DNA of 64,000 nucleotides, from NCBI RefSeq assembly GCF_048569485.1, contig NC_134364.1, positions 130,487,089 to 130,551,088 on the forward strand, written 5' to 3'. This document shows positions 38,691 through 50,600 of this stretch, piece by piece (positions within the stretch are counted from its first letter, which is position 1; each line of letters begins with the position of its first letter). This stretch comes from Anomaloglossus baeobatrachus (taxonomy: Eukaryota > Chordata > Amphibia > Anura > Aromobatidae). The notes beneath the pieces were generated by a model. It was not told where the DNA came from. It searched no databases and saw only the letters and a program-made list of their open reading frames with translations. The position numbers were made by a program, and so were the translations under genes.

Positions 38691-39502
38691 CAGCTTGAGC
38701 CTTTTGAGGTCGTCTATTGTGGAATTTGACGTGTGTTTATGATCATTATCCATTTGTAGAAGCCATCCTCTTTTTTTCCTCTTTTCACTTTATTCAACGT
38801 CAGCTTTTTTACAGATGGTGTTGTGTTATGTTTGCATCAAGAGTTTGGTGAAATTTTATTGAACCCCTTCTTTCCTCTACCCATGAAATGTTTCCCATGC
38901 TATTGGCTGCAACCCCCAAGCATGATTGATCCACTCCCATGCTTAATGGTTGGCGAGGTGTTGTTTTCCTGAAATTCTGTTCCTTTTTTTCTCCACATAT
39001 ACCTTTGATCATTTTGTCCAGAGTTCTATTTTATCCTCCTAGGTCCTCAGGACTTGTGTCCAAAATTCTTCAGGCGTGCTTAGATGTTCTTTTGCAGACT
39101 TCTGATGCTGAATTTTAGGGTGAGGATGCAGGAGAGATTTTTTTTTCCAGAAGTTTTTTCCATGAAGGCCATATTTTGTGCAGGTGTCTCTGAACAGTAG
39201 AACAATGCACCACAACTCCAAAGTCTACTAAATATTCCTGAATGTATTTTGCAGTCAGATGGGGGTTTTGGTTTGCCTCTCTAGCAATCCTATGAGCAGC
39301 TCTCACAGAAATTTTGCTTGGTCTCCCAGACCTTATCTTCACCTCCGCAGTTCCTGGTAACTGCCATTTCTTGATAACATTTGGAACTGAGAAACTGGCA
39401 ACTTGAAAATGCTTTTCTATCGTCTTGTAACCTTCTCCTGCTTTTTTGGTCCTCCACAATTTTCATTTTCAGAGTGCTAGGCAGCTGCTTAGAAGACCCC
39501 AT
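38559..39502 (-). pseudogene. Tc1-C transposase, N-terminal and central part, broken
   Basis: The Met at 39502 begins MGSSKQLPSTLKMKI, the usual start of this Tc1 transposase type. It is followed, in another frame, by the paired-like helix-turn-helix region (KAGEGYKTIEKHF.. VIKKW), the linker motif GRPSKIS and HRIAREANQNPHLTAK. Further on, in other frames, MGVDQSCLG..GNISWVEER and the second catalytic Asp block MDNDHKHTSNS (about 38720-38753) can be read. The family cuts and pastes DNA with a DD34E/D triad. Here the frame changes at least three times, and the third acidic block (normally SPDLNPIEN) is absent: the frame passes from LKRLKLTVLQ directly into minisatellite copies. Dead copy. Confidence 0.88.
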
Positions 39503-39862
39503 GGCTGCTGGTTTTTGGCATGAGGTTAGAGCAGGCCGGGTTTTTATGAACGTGTGAAATCTGCATCACCCGGCCTTTCCTAACGATGATAGTGAACAAG
39601 ATATAACACTAAGGTCTGAACCTTGGTAAAAAGTTATGAGCACACAAATCTCCAAGGGTGTCCAAACTTTAGCATCAGCCCATTTTTCTTTTTCCAATTT
39701 TTAAAATGTAGAAGATGAAAATACTTTTTTGCCTAAATACAAATTAAATGTGTCCTCTGTAACTTCATGCCTTTTAAAGCTGATTTAATCTTCAACTTGC
39801 TTAAATGTTCACAGTAATAGTAATTTTGACCAGGGGTGCCAAAACTTTTACATGCCACTGTA

Positions 39863-40065
39863 TATTATGTATCGGTGTGTGACATCTCCGGTCAGTATGT
39901 AACGTCTCCAGTTGGTGTGTGGGACATTTCTGGGCGGTGCCTGACGCCTCCGGTTGGCATATGGTGTTTTTCGGTGCTTCGTGACCTCTCACTTCAGTGT
40001 CTGATGTCTCCGGCCGGTGTGTGACATCTCCATTTGGTGAGTGACATCTCCGGTTGGTGTGTGAT
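39863..40065. repeat. Degenerate 20-bp satellite, left fragment
   Basis: About ten decayed copies of a ~20-bp unit of the form GTGTGTGACATCTCCGGTC. It relates to the homogeneous 20-bp array at 47656-50826 through the shared GTGTGTGACG core. Confidence 0.8.
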
Positions 40066-40653
40066 AATCATGAGGGTTGCACGATGGAGAGTTGTCCCTC
40101 CTATTTGTGGTGTCAGGAGATTCCAGTGCAGAGCTTTATACACACTTGCTCAGGTTAATACTGCTGGTTGTGCAAATTCTCCTTTATCCAGTGCTGCTAG
40201 GGTTAATTAGATCCCCTGGTCTCCTGAACTCTGAATGAAAGTTATAGTCAGCTGTTCTATGTTGCTAATTACCTCTACTATGAAGACTTCTCTCCCAGCC
40301 CAGGTAATCGCTGGTGATAGTTTCTGCTTAGCTTGCCCCTAGAGGGAACCTGTGAACTGAGGACCAGGAAGCCATTAATTTGCTGTGTGAATATTTTGAG
40401 TTTTTCCCTTCTTTTGTCCTTTTTGGTTTTGCCCCTCTGGTCTGTTTCTTATTACTTCCTCCTGTCGTTTGGAGTGCTTTGTATGATTGCTGTTTATTTT
40501 ACTCCTGTCTGTCTACTCCTCTCTGTGTCTTTAACTTAGAGCGGGACTAGCGTTCCCACTGCTCTTCGCACTATACAGGGCTGAGTCCAGGGAAAGATCA
40601 GGCTAGGCATGTGATCGGCGACGGGATTAAAGGACCCGTACAGAGACGTTAGG
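40066..40653. other. Unassigned ~0.6-kb insertion in the 20-bp satellite
   Basis: Non-repetitive sequence (AATCATGAGGG .. GACGTTAGG) that interrupts the degenerate satellite. GTGTGAT stands on both sides, but this string is also part of the satellite, so a target duplication cannot be told apart from array sequence. A T-rich stretch lies near 40390-40520. It could be a solo LTR or another mobile element; I do not recognise the family. Confidence 0.5.
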
Positions 40654-41115
40654 GTGTGATGTCTTCCGGCCGGCGTGTGACGTATCCAAGTGGCATGTGA
40701 CGTCTCCAGCAAGTGAATGATTTTTTTTGCTGGTGCGACGTCTCCGGTCAGTGTGTGATGTCACTGGTCGATGTGTGACATTTCTGGTCTGTGTGTGATC
40801 TCTCCGGTCGGCATGTGACGTCTCTGGTACGTGAGTGATGTTTTTCGCTGTTGTGACATCTTTGGTCGGCTTGTGACGTTTCTGGTCAGTGTGGGACATC
40901 TCCGGTCAGCGTGTGACATCTCCGGTTGGCTTGTGACATTTGTGGACTGTGTGTGATATCTCTGGTTGGTGTGTGATGTCTCTGGTCAGTGTGTGATCTT
41001 TTTCTTCAGTATGACATCTCCAGTCGGTGTGTGACGTCTCCAGTCGGTGTGTGACGTCTGCGCTATGTGTGTATTGACCTCGCTCTGTGTGTGACGACCT
41101 TGCTCTGTGTGTAAC
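40654..41115. repeat. Degenerate 20-bp satellite, middle fragment
   Basis: About twenty-three diverged copies (GTGTGTGACGTCTCCAGTCG and relatives). The copies closest to the Gypsy element (41040-41111) already have the ACCTCGCTCTGTGTG form typical of the right-hand array. Confidence 0.88.
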
Positions 41116-41325
41116 TGTGGCACCCCTGACCTGGTCAGGCACCACAGAGTACTGCACGCATGCTGGGACAGTGCTTCCAGGTAATTCCAAAAGGCCAGAA
41201 TGAGGTGTGTACACACAGACACATAGCAACCAGGTCTCCCACACCTTAAGAGGGGACCCTTGGGTAGCCCTGAAGAGGTTAGCTTTCAATTCTCAGCAAG
41301 GGGTGCAGTGGAGGGGCTGGAAGCT

Positions 41326-41835
41326 AGGTTGTGAGTCGCCCGGAGCACTGCGGCGGTTGCCTCCAAGATACTGCAGGGACTTCTCTTTAGGGACCCTTCT
41401 GGCAACAGGTATGTCCGGTTATTTACTTCTGAGTCGTGACGCTTCTCTTGGTTTGCGGTCAGGGTGGTGACCGCCACTGCAGTTTAATGAGCGTCTGGGG
41501 CTGATGGTGTCTGCAATTTGGTGGTTTAGCCTCCCAAGAGTGAGGCTGGCCCCAGGGGCTCGGGTGTATGTGTGTAGAACAACAGGTCGCAGAAGAACTC
41601 AGTCTCAGTCCAAAGTGTCTTGCAACTGGTTTTTACTCACTTTCAAGTGCTTCAAGTGGTACCCGGGCGATGCTGAGATACACCAAGAGAGAACCAGGTA
41701 TCCTTCAGGCTGGCATAAGGGTAACTGCTGTTTCGCCTTCCTAGCACTTCTTGTTTCGGACAACCCCTGACTAAAAGTACCTTGGGATTCATCCAGGGAA
41801 GTCGCAGCTGCCTTTTCTCCCCTTCTAACAGCCAG
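41326..41835 (-). repeat. Inverted copy of internal right-LTR sequence
   Basis: Read in reverse complement, this segment follows about 47085-47530 with roughly 80 percent identity (for example TTCTACACACATACACCCGAG on both). It replaces the expected continuation of the left LTR. The lower identity compared with the LTR start suggests that it came from a different relative of the element. Confidence 0.75.
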
Positions 41836-41869
41836 AGGGGTAGTTGATGTACACAAGGGACGAGTACCT

Positions 41870-44771
41870 GTACGAGTGCTGAACTGTGGGGAGGAGGAAG
41901 CCAGACTACCAAGATACGCTACCATTGCCAAACTGTTTACTTGCCCAAATGACACTATACAACCTGTAGGTCCCCTGACACAAGCTGACTCAAAAGAGAA
42001 CGAGACCTCCCAAAAGCAGTTAGAGGACTGGTGCCAACAACTCCATGTGGGAACTGACTCTACCCCCACCTACCAGAAACACGGGGTTCACCAGGTCATG
42101 CAGGAATTGGAGCAGGTCTTTAGTAAGAACCCATTAGACTTTGGTAGAATCAGAGGGGTGCAACATCACATACCCACAGGCAGTCATCCTCCCATTAAGG
42201 AAAGTCATAGGCTTATACCACCAGCCCATTACCAGCGCATAAAGGACATGCTGAAGGACATGAAAGAGGCAGGAGTCATTAGGGACAGTTGCAGCCCTTG
42301 GGCAGCTCCCCTGGTCCTGGTGAAAAAGAAGGATGGCACAATGAGGATGTGTGTAGACTACAGACGGATAAATTAGATAACACACAAGGATGCCTACCCT
42401 TTGCCATGGATAGAGGAATCCCTCGCTGCCTTAAAAGCTTCTAACTACTTTACCCTAGATCTCACTAGTGGCTACTGGCAAGTATCTGTAGCAGGAGAAG
42501 ACAGCCTTCACCACCCCCATGGGTCTCTGTGAGTTCAACAGCATGCCATTTGGACTCTGCAACGCCCCGGGACCTTCCAGAGGTTGATGGAGTGCTGCCT
42601 GGGACACCTCAATTTTGAAACCGTCCTGCTCTACCTGGATGACGTCATCGTGTACTCCAAGACCTATGAGGACCACCTGAGACACCTGGCTGAAGTCTTT
42701 GAAGCACTATCCCGATATGGGACGAAACTGAAGCCATCTAAGCCGAAGTTCCAATACCTAAAGCCGAAGGTCCAATACCTAGGTCATATGGTCAGTGCGG
42801 AAGGAGTAGCACCAGACCCAGAGAAGGTCACAGTCATCCAGAAATGGCCCACATCCACCACCGTCTGAGAGGTACGTCAGTTCCTTGGCCTGGTAGGCTA
42901 CTACAGGAGGTTCATCAAGGGCTATACAAAGATGGCGGTGCCTTTGCAAGAGCTCCTGGTAGGCCAAGCAAGGAAGGGAAAGATCTCCGGCCCACCATTT
43001 AACTGTGGAGAAGCAGAAGAACACTCCTTCAGACAAATGAAAGGGGCCCTGACGGGTGAAGAGATTCTAGCCTACCCTGATTACAGTCTACCATTTGTGC
43101 TGTATACAGATGCCAGTAATGTGCGGCTGGGAGCAGTGCTTTCACAAGTGCAGAAAGGCAAGGAACGCGTGATCGCTTACGCCAGCAGGAAGCTCCGGCC
43201 TACTGAAAGAAATCCAGAAAACTATAGCTCATTTAAGCTAGAGTTCCTGGCCATGGTCTGGGCTATCACAGAGCGATTCAAGCACTACCTGGCAGCTACC
43301 AAATTCAGTCTTCATGGACAACAACCCCCTAACCCACTTGGATACTGCTAAATTGGGTGCCATGGAGCAACGTTGGGTAGCCCGACTAGCAAATTGTAAT
43401 TTTACTGTCAAGTATCGAGCTGGTCGCAAGAATGGCAACGCAGATGCTCTGTCAAGGATGCCTCACTTAGCAGACGAGGGTGAAGATGTAGATGACCTTG
43501 AAGAGATCGAGCTGCCAGCGTTCCATCGCCATGGAGCCAACCAGTGTCAGCAGTCACATACCAGCCACCAAGAAGTGACCCTGAATCCACTATCTCACTA
43601 CAACTGGAAGGAGACTCAGGAGAATGATCCAGCGGTTGGTTTGGTGAAGAAGCTGATCACTCAACCTGGCGCCAGCCTTGACCCAGAAGCTCCGCCTGAG
43701 GCACAGTACGTATGGAGAGAGAGGGGTCGATTATTTATCCACCAAAACAAACTCTACAGGAGCATCATTGACCCGAAGACGCATGAGAAGGTGTGGCAGG
43801 TGGTTGTGCCACAGAAGGATGCTCGGATGGTGCTGGAAGCCTATCACAATGGCGCAGGCCACTTTGGTTGGAAGAAACTGGAGGCACTCCTTAAAGAAAT
43901 ATTCTACTGGGTGGGCATGAGGACTGCCCTGGAGAAGTGGTATCGAGACTGCGAGCCCTGCAATCTCAGAAGAAAAGACCATCACAGCCAGAGAGCACCG
44001 CTCCAGCCGATCCAAACCAAACGACCCCTGGAAATGGTGGCCCTGGACATAGTAAAGTTGGGGCTCAGCAGACAAGGCTACAACTATGCTCTCACTATAG
44101 TTGATCATTACTCCAGGTTCCTGGTGGTGGTATCAGTCAAGGACTTGACAGGCCAGACTGCAGCCAGAGCTTTCCAAGCCCATTTCTGTAGACCACATGG
44201 CTACCCAGACCAAGTGCTCACTGACCAAGGCCCAGCCTTTGAAGCTGAGGTGTTCAAGGAGTTTTGTAACCTTTACGGCTGCAAGAAGATCCGTACCACA
44301 CCTTACCATCCTCAGGCCAATGGCATGTGTGAGAAGATGAATCACATTGTTCTTGACCTCCTGAAAACTCTACCACTGGAAGAAAGATGCCTGTGGCCAG
44401 AGAAGCTGCCTGTCCTTGTGGACATGTATTACAACGTCCCCGTGAGTTCCACGAACTGCACACCGGCATATCTGATGAGGGCCAGACCTGGAAGACTGCC
44501 AGTGGATCTGGAAATGGGAATTGAGACCCCCGAAGACCCTCTACAAGGTGCTGATTGGGATTCCACCCGCCAGGCCCAGTACAAGAGAGTACAAGAGTGT
44601 GTGGAGCGAAGCTTGACCCAGCAGCGGAAGAGACAAGAAAAAGCCTACAATCAAAATGCACCTGCTGCCCCTTTGATGCTTGGATTAATGGTTCAAGAGA
44701 AAGAGAAGAAATCACAAACTCAACAATCACTGGGAAGCAGAACCCTACACCATGTTACCGTTAACACCTAG
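41870..44771 (+). pseudogene. Gypsy pol fossil (RT, RNase H, integrase)
   Basis: Recognisable parts in order: reverse transcriptase from ~42100 ([19 protein letters not shown], and the catalytic LYLDDVIVYS near 42630); RNase H from ~43060 (TDASNVRLGAVLSQ, and ADALSRMP near 43440); integrase from ~43830, with zinc-finger-like H..H..CEPC and a core containing ALDIVKLG, LTDQGPAF and TTPYHPQANGMCEK (44040-44340). The order RT, RNase H, integrase is that of Ty3/Gypsy elements. A charged tail ending STRSNFGQPPLRYRES follows at ~45180-45230. No intact polyprotein is present. Confidence 0.9.
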
Positions 44772-45472
44772 CCATGAGAAGACATGCCTCATCAGCAAAG
44801 ATGGAGGAAAGACGACAGCTGTGGTTTCCAGAGACCACCTTAAGAGATGCCCTGAACAGCTAAGAATCCCTGAGGAAGTTCCCAACCCTTCGCCAAGAAC
44901 CAAGAGAGAAGATGATCCATACTGTGCTTCGAGATTTCCCTGCAAGTTGGCCTCAATACAATGGAGCCGTTGTAATTCCAGTAATCACCTTCCCTCAACC
45001 CAGAGAAGAAGTTAGAGGACAAGAAGAACCTGTTCAGAACCTAGAAGAGCCAAGTGAATCTGAATCAGAAGACAGTGCACTGGTATCCGCACCCAGTACA
45101 CCCATCACTCACATTGAGACACATACACCGGGTGGGAGGACACAACCTCAAACAGATGACAGCGTAGTACTGCGTAGATCAACCCGCAGCAACTTTGGTC
45201 AGCCCCCATTACGGTATAGAGAAAGTACAGTTTAGTCTAAAATGTTTTTATAGAGAAACTGCTTAGTTTAAAAATGTTTGACCTGTTTACAATTAAGCAA
45301 TGTTTAAGTGAAATGTGCCCACAAGAACTTTTGTGTGAACTGTTGAAGTATTTCCTTCCTTTTAGCACCAAGTTACGTGCACTTTAAAAATGGACCACAG
45401 GCTATGAACTGGCTATAGCCACAAACTCTCGCAATATAAAAAGTTACCTCAGTGGTACCAACCTCAGAGCAT

Positions 45473-45775
45473 GCCTGTTTATGGGGCCTGGCTCTCCAAC
45501 ACCAGGGAGCACGCCTGTTTATGGGGCCTGGCTCTCCAACACCAGGGAGCACGCCTGTTTATGGGGCCTGGCTCTCCAACACCAGGGAGCACGCCTGTTT
45601 ATGGGGCCTGGCTCTCCAACACCAGGGAGCACGCCTGTTTATGGGGCCTGGCTCTCCAACACCAGGGAGCACGCCTGTTTATGGGGCCTGGCTCTCCAAC
45701 ACCAGGGAGCACGCCTGTTTATGGGGCCTGGCTCTCCAACACACGGAAGCTGGTATGCCTGTTTATGGGGCCTAC
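45473..45775. repeat. 40-bp minisatellite in the Gypsy 3' region
   Basis: Seven near-identical 40-bp copies (GCCTGTTTATGGGGCCTGG .. CACCAGGGAGCAC) and a partial eighth with an extra insertion (45752-45775). The near-perfect identity implies recent amplification. The period makes all three frames open, which is not coding evidence. Confidence 0.95.
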
Positions 45776-46020
45776 CCTACACCACCCTCCTCAGAAGAGG
45801 AAGATTGGAGGAAAGGTCTGGGATAGAGCTGGTCCAGACCTGGTCACCAAAGGGACCAGTGACCTACCTCCTGGGAGTTGCTGGGTGGGACCAGGACTTG
45901 TGGGTGGTGGTGGAATGGTACCTGGTATGTTTAAATGTAAATAACCCCCCCCCCCTGTGTGGGAAAAGTTTGTATTTATCTTTTCTTGTCTTTGCAGCCC
46001 AAGGACGTGCTGATGATAAC

Positions 46021-46030
46021 TAAGGGGGAA
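46021..46030 (+). other. Polypurine tract of the Gypsy element
   Basis: TAAGGGGGAA lies directly before the TGTGGC start of the right LTR, where plus-strand DNA synthesis of LTR elements is primed. Confidence 0.75.
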
Positions 46031-47655
46031 TGTGGCACCCCTGACCTGGTCAGGCACCACAGAGTACTGCACCCATGCTGGGACAGTGCTTCCAGGTAAT
46101 TCAAAAAAGGCCAGAATGAGGTGTGTACACACAGACACATAGCAACCAGGTCTCCCACACCTTAAGAGGGGACCCTTGGGTAGCCCTGAAGAGGTTAGCT
46201 TTCACTTCTCAGCAAGGGGTGCAGTGGAGGGGCTGGAAGCTAGATGCAGTGGCAGTCAGAAAAGGAGGAGGAGCAAGCCAGTCTGGAGCAGTGTACAGAA
46301 GTTGCTGAAAGAAGCAGATGTACAGCCACGCTAGTCAGACCCTGCATGTGTGGTAGCTGTTAGTGGGGGAGTACAGTGACCAGAAAGTCAGTCTGAAAGA
46401 CGCCTGAAGAGAGGCAGTCGAGTACGGGGACTGCTGGTGATTGGACACGCACAAGGAACAGGTCCCTAGAGCCAGACATCCATTTACTGATCTGCTAAAC
46501 CTACCAGTGAGGGGACTAGAGGTTCCTCACCAAAGATACAGAGTTTGAGCCTCAGCAGCAACAGGGGGACCCATAAGGAGATAGTATATACGGATAAGGC
46601 TGCACATCAAACTTAGATAATAGTATAATGCCTCAAGCATATGGACAAATATTGGAATATACAATGAAAAATGCTACTTGCTAATTTGAACATGTGAATA
46701 ATGAATTGCATACCTGCCATGAATATTAGGAAAAAGGAGATATTTAGCAATCGCATTGATCAATGTAACTGAGCCCCAAGGCCTCGTCAAGGTATATCTC
46801 TATATTGGGGTCCCTAGCTCTGTGACCCTAACTGTGTGTCATCTCATTGCAATTAAAAACTGCTATGGGTGGAGAGGGGTAACTAAGGACTTTCTTATAT
46901 AGGAGATGGAAAAAACATGGCCGAAAGGGGCGGAGCTGTGTTCACATTCAGAAAAAAACTACATATAACTGAATAGGATAACTGAAGTGAGCACTAATAA
47001 GGAGGAGTATTATCCATAAGTAGTAGTATCCATAAGGAGATAGGGCCAGAAGCCATCTCACCTGGTCCACGTTGCTGGCAAACGGGCCAGAAAGGGGAGG
47101 AAAGGCAGTAGCGACTTCCCTGGCTGAATCCCACGATACTGCAAGTCAGGGGTTATCCGAAACAAAAGGAGTGCTAAGAAGGCGAGTTAATAGCTACCCT
47201 CAGTTCGGCCTGGAGGAGTTCCTGGTTCCACCTGGTATAATCTCAGCATTGCCCGGGTATCTCACCAACCATCTAAAAGTGAGTAAACAAGTTGAAAGAC
47301 TTTCTGGACTGTGACTGAATTATTCTGTGACCTGTTGTTCTACACACATACACCCGAGTCCCTGGGGCCAGCCTCACTCTCGGGAGGCCACAACACCCAA
47401 CTGCAGATTCCATCAGCCCCAGACGCTCGTTACAACTGCAGTGGCAGTCACCCATAACCCCGACCGCAAACCGAGAGTGGCGTCACGACTCAGATGTAAA
47501 TAACCTGACATACCTGTTGCCAGCGGTAATCAAGTGGAGCCCCTGTGGTGTCCCAGAAGGTGGAGTAACGTCCCTGAGGCGAGCGCTACAGGTGGGCGAC
47601 ACATTCTGGCGTCACAAACAGGATAAGGACTAGACCCATTAGGACAGGTGACACA
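46031..47655 (+). mobile_element. Right LTR of the Gypsy fossil
   Basis: Starts TGTGGCACCCC after the polypurine tract and ends at ..GTGACACA next to TAAC. The assigned length of 1.6 kb includes a 445-bp inserted repeat (46585-47029). The first 210 bp match 41116-41325 almost exactly. CTGGCGTCACAAACAGG near 47609 resembles LTR-leader sequence of the group, so the exact LTR end is uncertain. Confidence 0.7.
46585..47029. mobile_element. Interspersed repeat inserted in the Gypsy LTR
   Basis: Flanked by a perfect 14-bp direct repeat CCATAAGGAGATAG (46571-46584 and 47030-47043), a target duplication of the length typical for target-primed retrotransposition. Its core (about 46715-46825, minus strand) is shared with the inverted-repeat elements at 58298 and 59428: GCTAGGGACCCCAA .. 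TTGGGGCTC .. ATTGATCAAT. No coding capacity. Family not identified. Confidence 0.65.
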
Positions 47656-50600
47656 TAACAACCTCGCACTGTGTGTGACGACCTCGCTCTGTGTGTGACG
47701 ACCTCGCTGTGTGTGTGACGACCTCGCTGTGTGTGTGACGACCTCGCTGTGTGTGTGACGACCTCGCTCTGTGTGTGACGACCTCGCTGTGTGTGTGACG
47801 ACCTCGCTGTGTGTGTGACGACCTCGCTGTGTGTGTGACGACCTCGCTCTGTGTGTGACGACCTCGCTGTGTGTGTGACAACCTCGCACTGTGTGTGACG
47901 ACCTCGCTCTGTGTGTGACGACCTCGCTGTGTGTGTGACGACCTCGCTGTGTGTGTGACGACCTCGCTGTGTGTGTGACGACCTCGCTGTGTGTGTGACG
48001 ACCTCGCTCTGTGTGTGACGACCTCGCTGTGTGTGTGACGACCTCGCTGTGTGTGTGACGACCTCGCTCTGTGTGTGACGACCTCGCTCTGTGTGTGACG
48101 ACCTCGCTGTGTGTGTGACGACCTCGCTGTGTGTGTGACGACCTCGCTGTGTGTGTGACGACCTCGCTGTGTGTGTGACGACCTCGCTGTGTGTGTGACG
48201 ACCTCGCTGTGTGTGTGACGACCTCGCTGTGTGTGTGACGACCTCGCTGTGTGTGTGACGACCTCGCTGTGTGTGTGACGACCTCGCTCTGTGTGTGACG
48301 ACCTCGCTGTGTGTGTGACGACCTCGCTCTGTGTGTGACGACCTCGCTCTGTGTGTGACGACCTCGCTGTGTGTGTGACGACCTCGCTCTGTGTGTGACG
48401 ACCTCGCTCTGTGTGTGACGACCTCGCTCTGTGTGTGACGACCTCGCTGTGTGTGTGACGACCTCGCTGTGTGTGTGACGACCTCGCTGTGTGTGTGACG
48501 ACCTCGCTGTGTGTGTGACGACCTCGCTCTGTGTGTGACGACCTTGCTCTGTGTGTGACGACCTTGCTCTGTGTGTGACGACCTTGCTCTGTGTGTGACG
48601 ACCTTGCTCTGTGTGTGACGACCTCGCTGTGTGTGTGACGACCTCGCTGTGTGTGTGACGACCTCGCTGTGTGTGTGACGACCTCGCTGTGTGTGTGACG
48701 ACCTCGCTGTGTGTGTGACGACCTCGCTCTGTGTGTGACGACCTCGCTCTGTGTGTGACGACCTCGCTCTGTGTGTGACGACCTCGCTCTGTGTGTGACG
48801 ACCTCGCTCTGTGTGTGACGACCTCGCTCTGTGTGTGACGACCTCGCTCTGTGTGTGACGACCTCGCTCTGTGTGTGACGTCTGCGCTCTGTGTGTGACG
48901 TCTGCGCTCTGTGTGTGACGTCTGCGCTCTGTGTGTGACGTCTACGCTCTGTGTGTGACGTCTCCGCTCTGTGTGTGACGACCTCGCTCTGTGTGTGACG
49001 TCTACGCTCTGTGTGTGACGACCTCGCTCTGTGTGTGATGTCTGCGCTCTGTGTGTGACGTCTGCGCTCTGTGTGTGACGTCTGCGCTCTGTGTGTGACG
49101 TCTACGCTCTGTGTGTGACATCTACGCTCTGTGTGTGACGACCTCGCTCTGTGTGTGACGTCTGCGCTCTGTGTGTGACGTCTGCGCTCTGTGTGTGACG
49201 TCTGCGCTCTGTGTGTGACATCTACGCTCTGTGTGTGACGACCTCGCTCTGTGTGTGACGTCTGCGCTCTGTGTGTGACGTCTGCGCTCTGTGTGTGACG
49301 TCTGCGCTCTGTGTGTGACGTCTACGCTCTGTGTGTGACGTCTCCGCTCTGTGTGTGACGACCTCGCTCTGTGTGTGACGTCTACGCTCTGTGTGTGACG
49401 ACCTCGCTCTGTGTGTGACGTCTGCGCTCTGTGTGTGACGTCTGCGCTCTGTGTGTGACGTCTGCGCTCTGTGTGTGACGTCTGCGCTCTGTGTGTGACG
49501 TCTACGCTCTGTGTGTGACGTCTCCGCTCTGTGTGTGACGTCTACGCTCTGTGTGTGACGACCTCGCTCTGTGTGTGATGTCTGCGCTCTGTGTGTGACG
49601 TCTGCGCTCTGTGTGTGACGTCTGCGCTCTGTGTGTGACGTCTACGCTCTGTGTGTGACATCTACGCTCTGTGTGTGACGACCTCGCTCTGTGTGTGACG
49701 ACCTCGCTCTGTGTGTGACGTCTGCGCTCTGTGTGTGACGTCTGCGCTCTGTGTGTGACGTCTGCGCTCTGTGTGTGACGTCTACGCTCTGTGTGTGACA
49801 TCTACGCTCTGTGTGTGACGACCTCGCTCTGTGTGTGACGTCTGCGCTCTGTGTGTGACGTCTGCGCTCTGTGTGTGACGTCTGCGCTCTGTGTGTGACG
49901 TCTACGCTCTGTGTGTGACGTCTCCGCTCTGTGTGTGACGTCTACGCTCTGTGTGTGACGACCTCGCTCTGTGTGTGATGTCTGCGCTCTGTGTGTGACG
50001 TCTGCGCTCTGTGTGTGACGTCTGCGCTCTGTGTGTGACGTCTACGCTCTGTGTGTGACATCTACGCTCTGTGTGTGACGACCTCGCTCTGTGTGTGACG
50101 TCTGCGCTCTGTGTGTGACGTCTGCGCTCTGTGTGTGACGTCTGCGCTCTGTGTGTGACATCTACGCTCTGTGTGTGACGACCTCGCTCTGTGTGTGACG
50201 TCTGCGCTCTGTGTGTGACGTCTGCGCTCTGTGTGTGACGTCTGCGCTCTGTGTGTGACGTCTACGCTCTGTGTGTGACGTCTCCGCTCTGTGTGTGACG
50301 ACCTCGCTCTGTGTGTGACGTCTACGCTCTGTGTGTGACGACCTCGCTCTGTGTGTGACGTCTGCGCTCTGTGTGTGACGTCTGCGCTCTGTGTGTGACG
50401 TCTGCGCTCTGTGTGTGACGTCTGCGCTCTGTGTGTGACGTCTACGCTCTGTGTGTGACGTCTCCGCTCTGTGTGTGACGTCTACGCTCTGTGTGTGACG
50501 ACCTCGCTCTGTGTGTGATGTCTGCGCTCTGTGTGTGACGTCTGCGCTCTGTGTGTGACGTCTGCGCTCTGTGTGTGACGTCTACGCTCTGTGTGTGACA

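Larger units (their letters stand above)
33726..39860 (-). mobile_element. Tc1/mariner-type DNA transposon (Tc1-C), swollen by an internal minisatellite and a nested element
   Basis: The left end CAGTGGCATGCAAAAG and the right end, its near inverse (CTTTTACATGCCACTG), are terminal inverted repeats, each flanked by TA (33724-33725 and 39861-39862), the Tc1/mariner target duplication. The inverted ends continue for tens of bases (GGGCACCCCTGGTCA on the left, TGACCAGGGGTGCC on the right). A transposase relic on the minus strand starts at 39502 and its C-terminal codons lie at 33962-34072. An ordinary element of this kind is about 1.5 kb, and this one is 6.1 kb because of a 58-59 bp tandem array and a 2.3-kb insertion. 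It cannot make a working transposase. Confidence 0.92.
41116..47655 (+). mobile_element. Gypsy-type LTR retrotransposon fossil, broken and rearranged
   Basis: Begins TGTGGCACCCCTGACC and ends GGACAGGTGACACA, flanked by TAAC (41112-41115 and 47656-47659) within the 20-bp satellite. Parts: a left-end LTR remnant (41116-41325), an inverted segment (41326-~41835), pol (~41870-44770), a 3' tail with a 40-bp minisatellite, a polypurine tract, and a long right LTR (46031-47655) with another repeat inside it. Gag is not recognisable. The first ~210 bp of the two LTR copies differ at only about four positions, suggesting a fairly young insertion. The element is broken, with about half a dozen interruptions plus the rearranged left side. 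Confidence 0.88.

Noticed and set aside
45452-46023. Frames of 124-180 codons with repeated GACLWGLALQHQ / PGSTPVYGAW
   Set aside because: Produced by the 40-bp minisatellite in the Gypsy 3' region.
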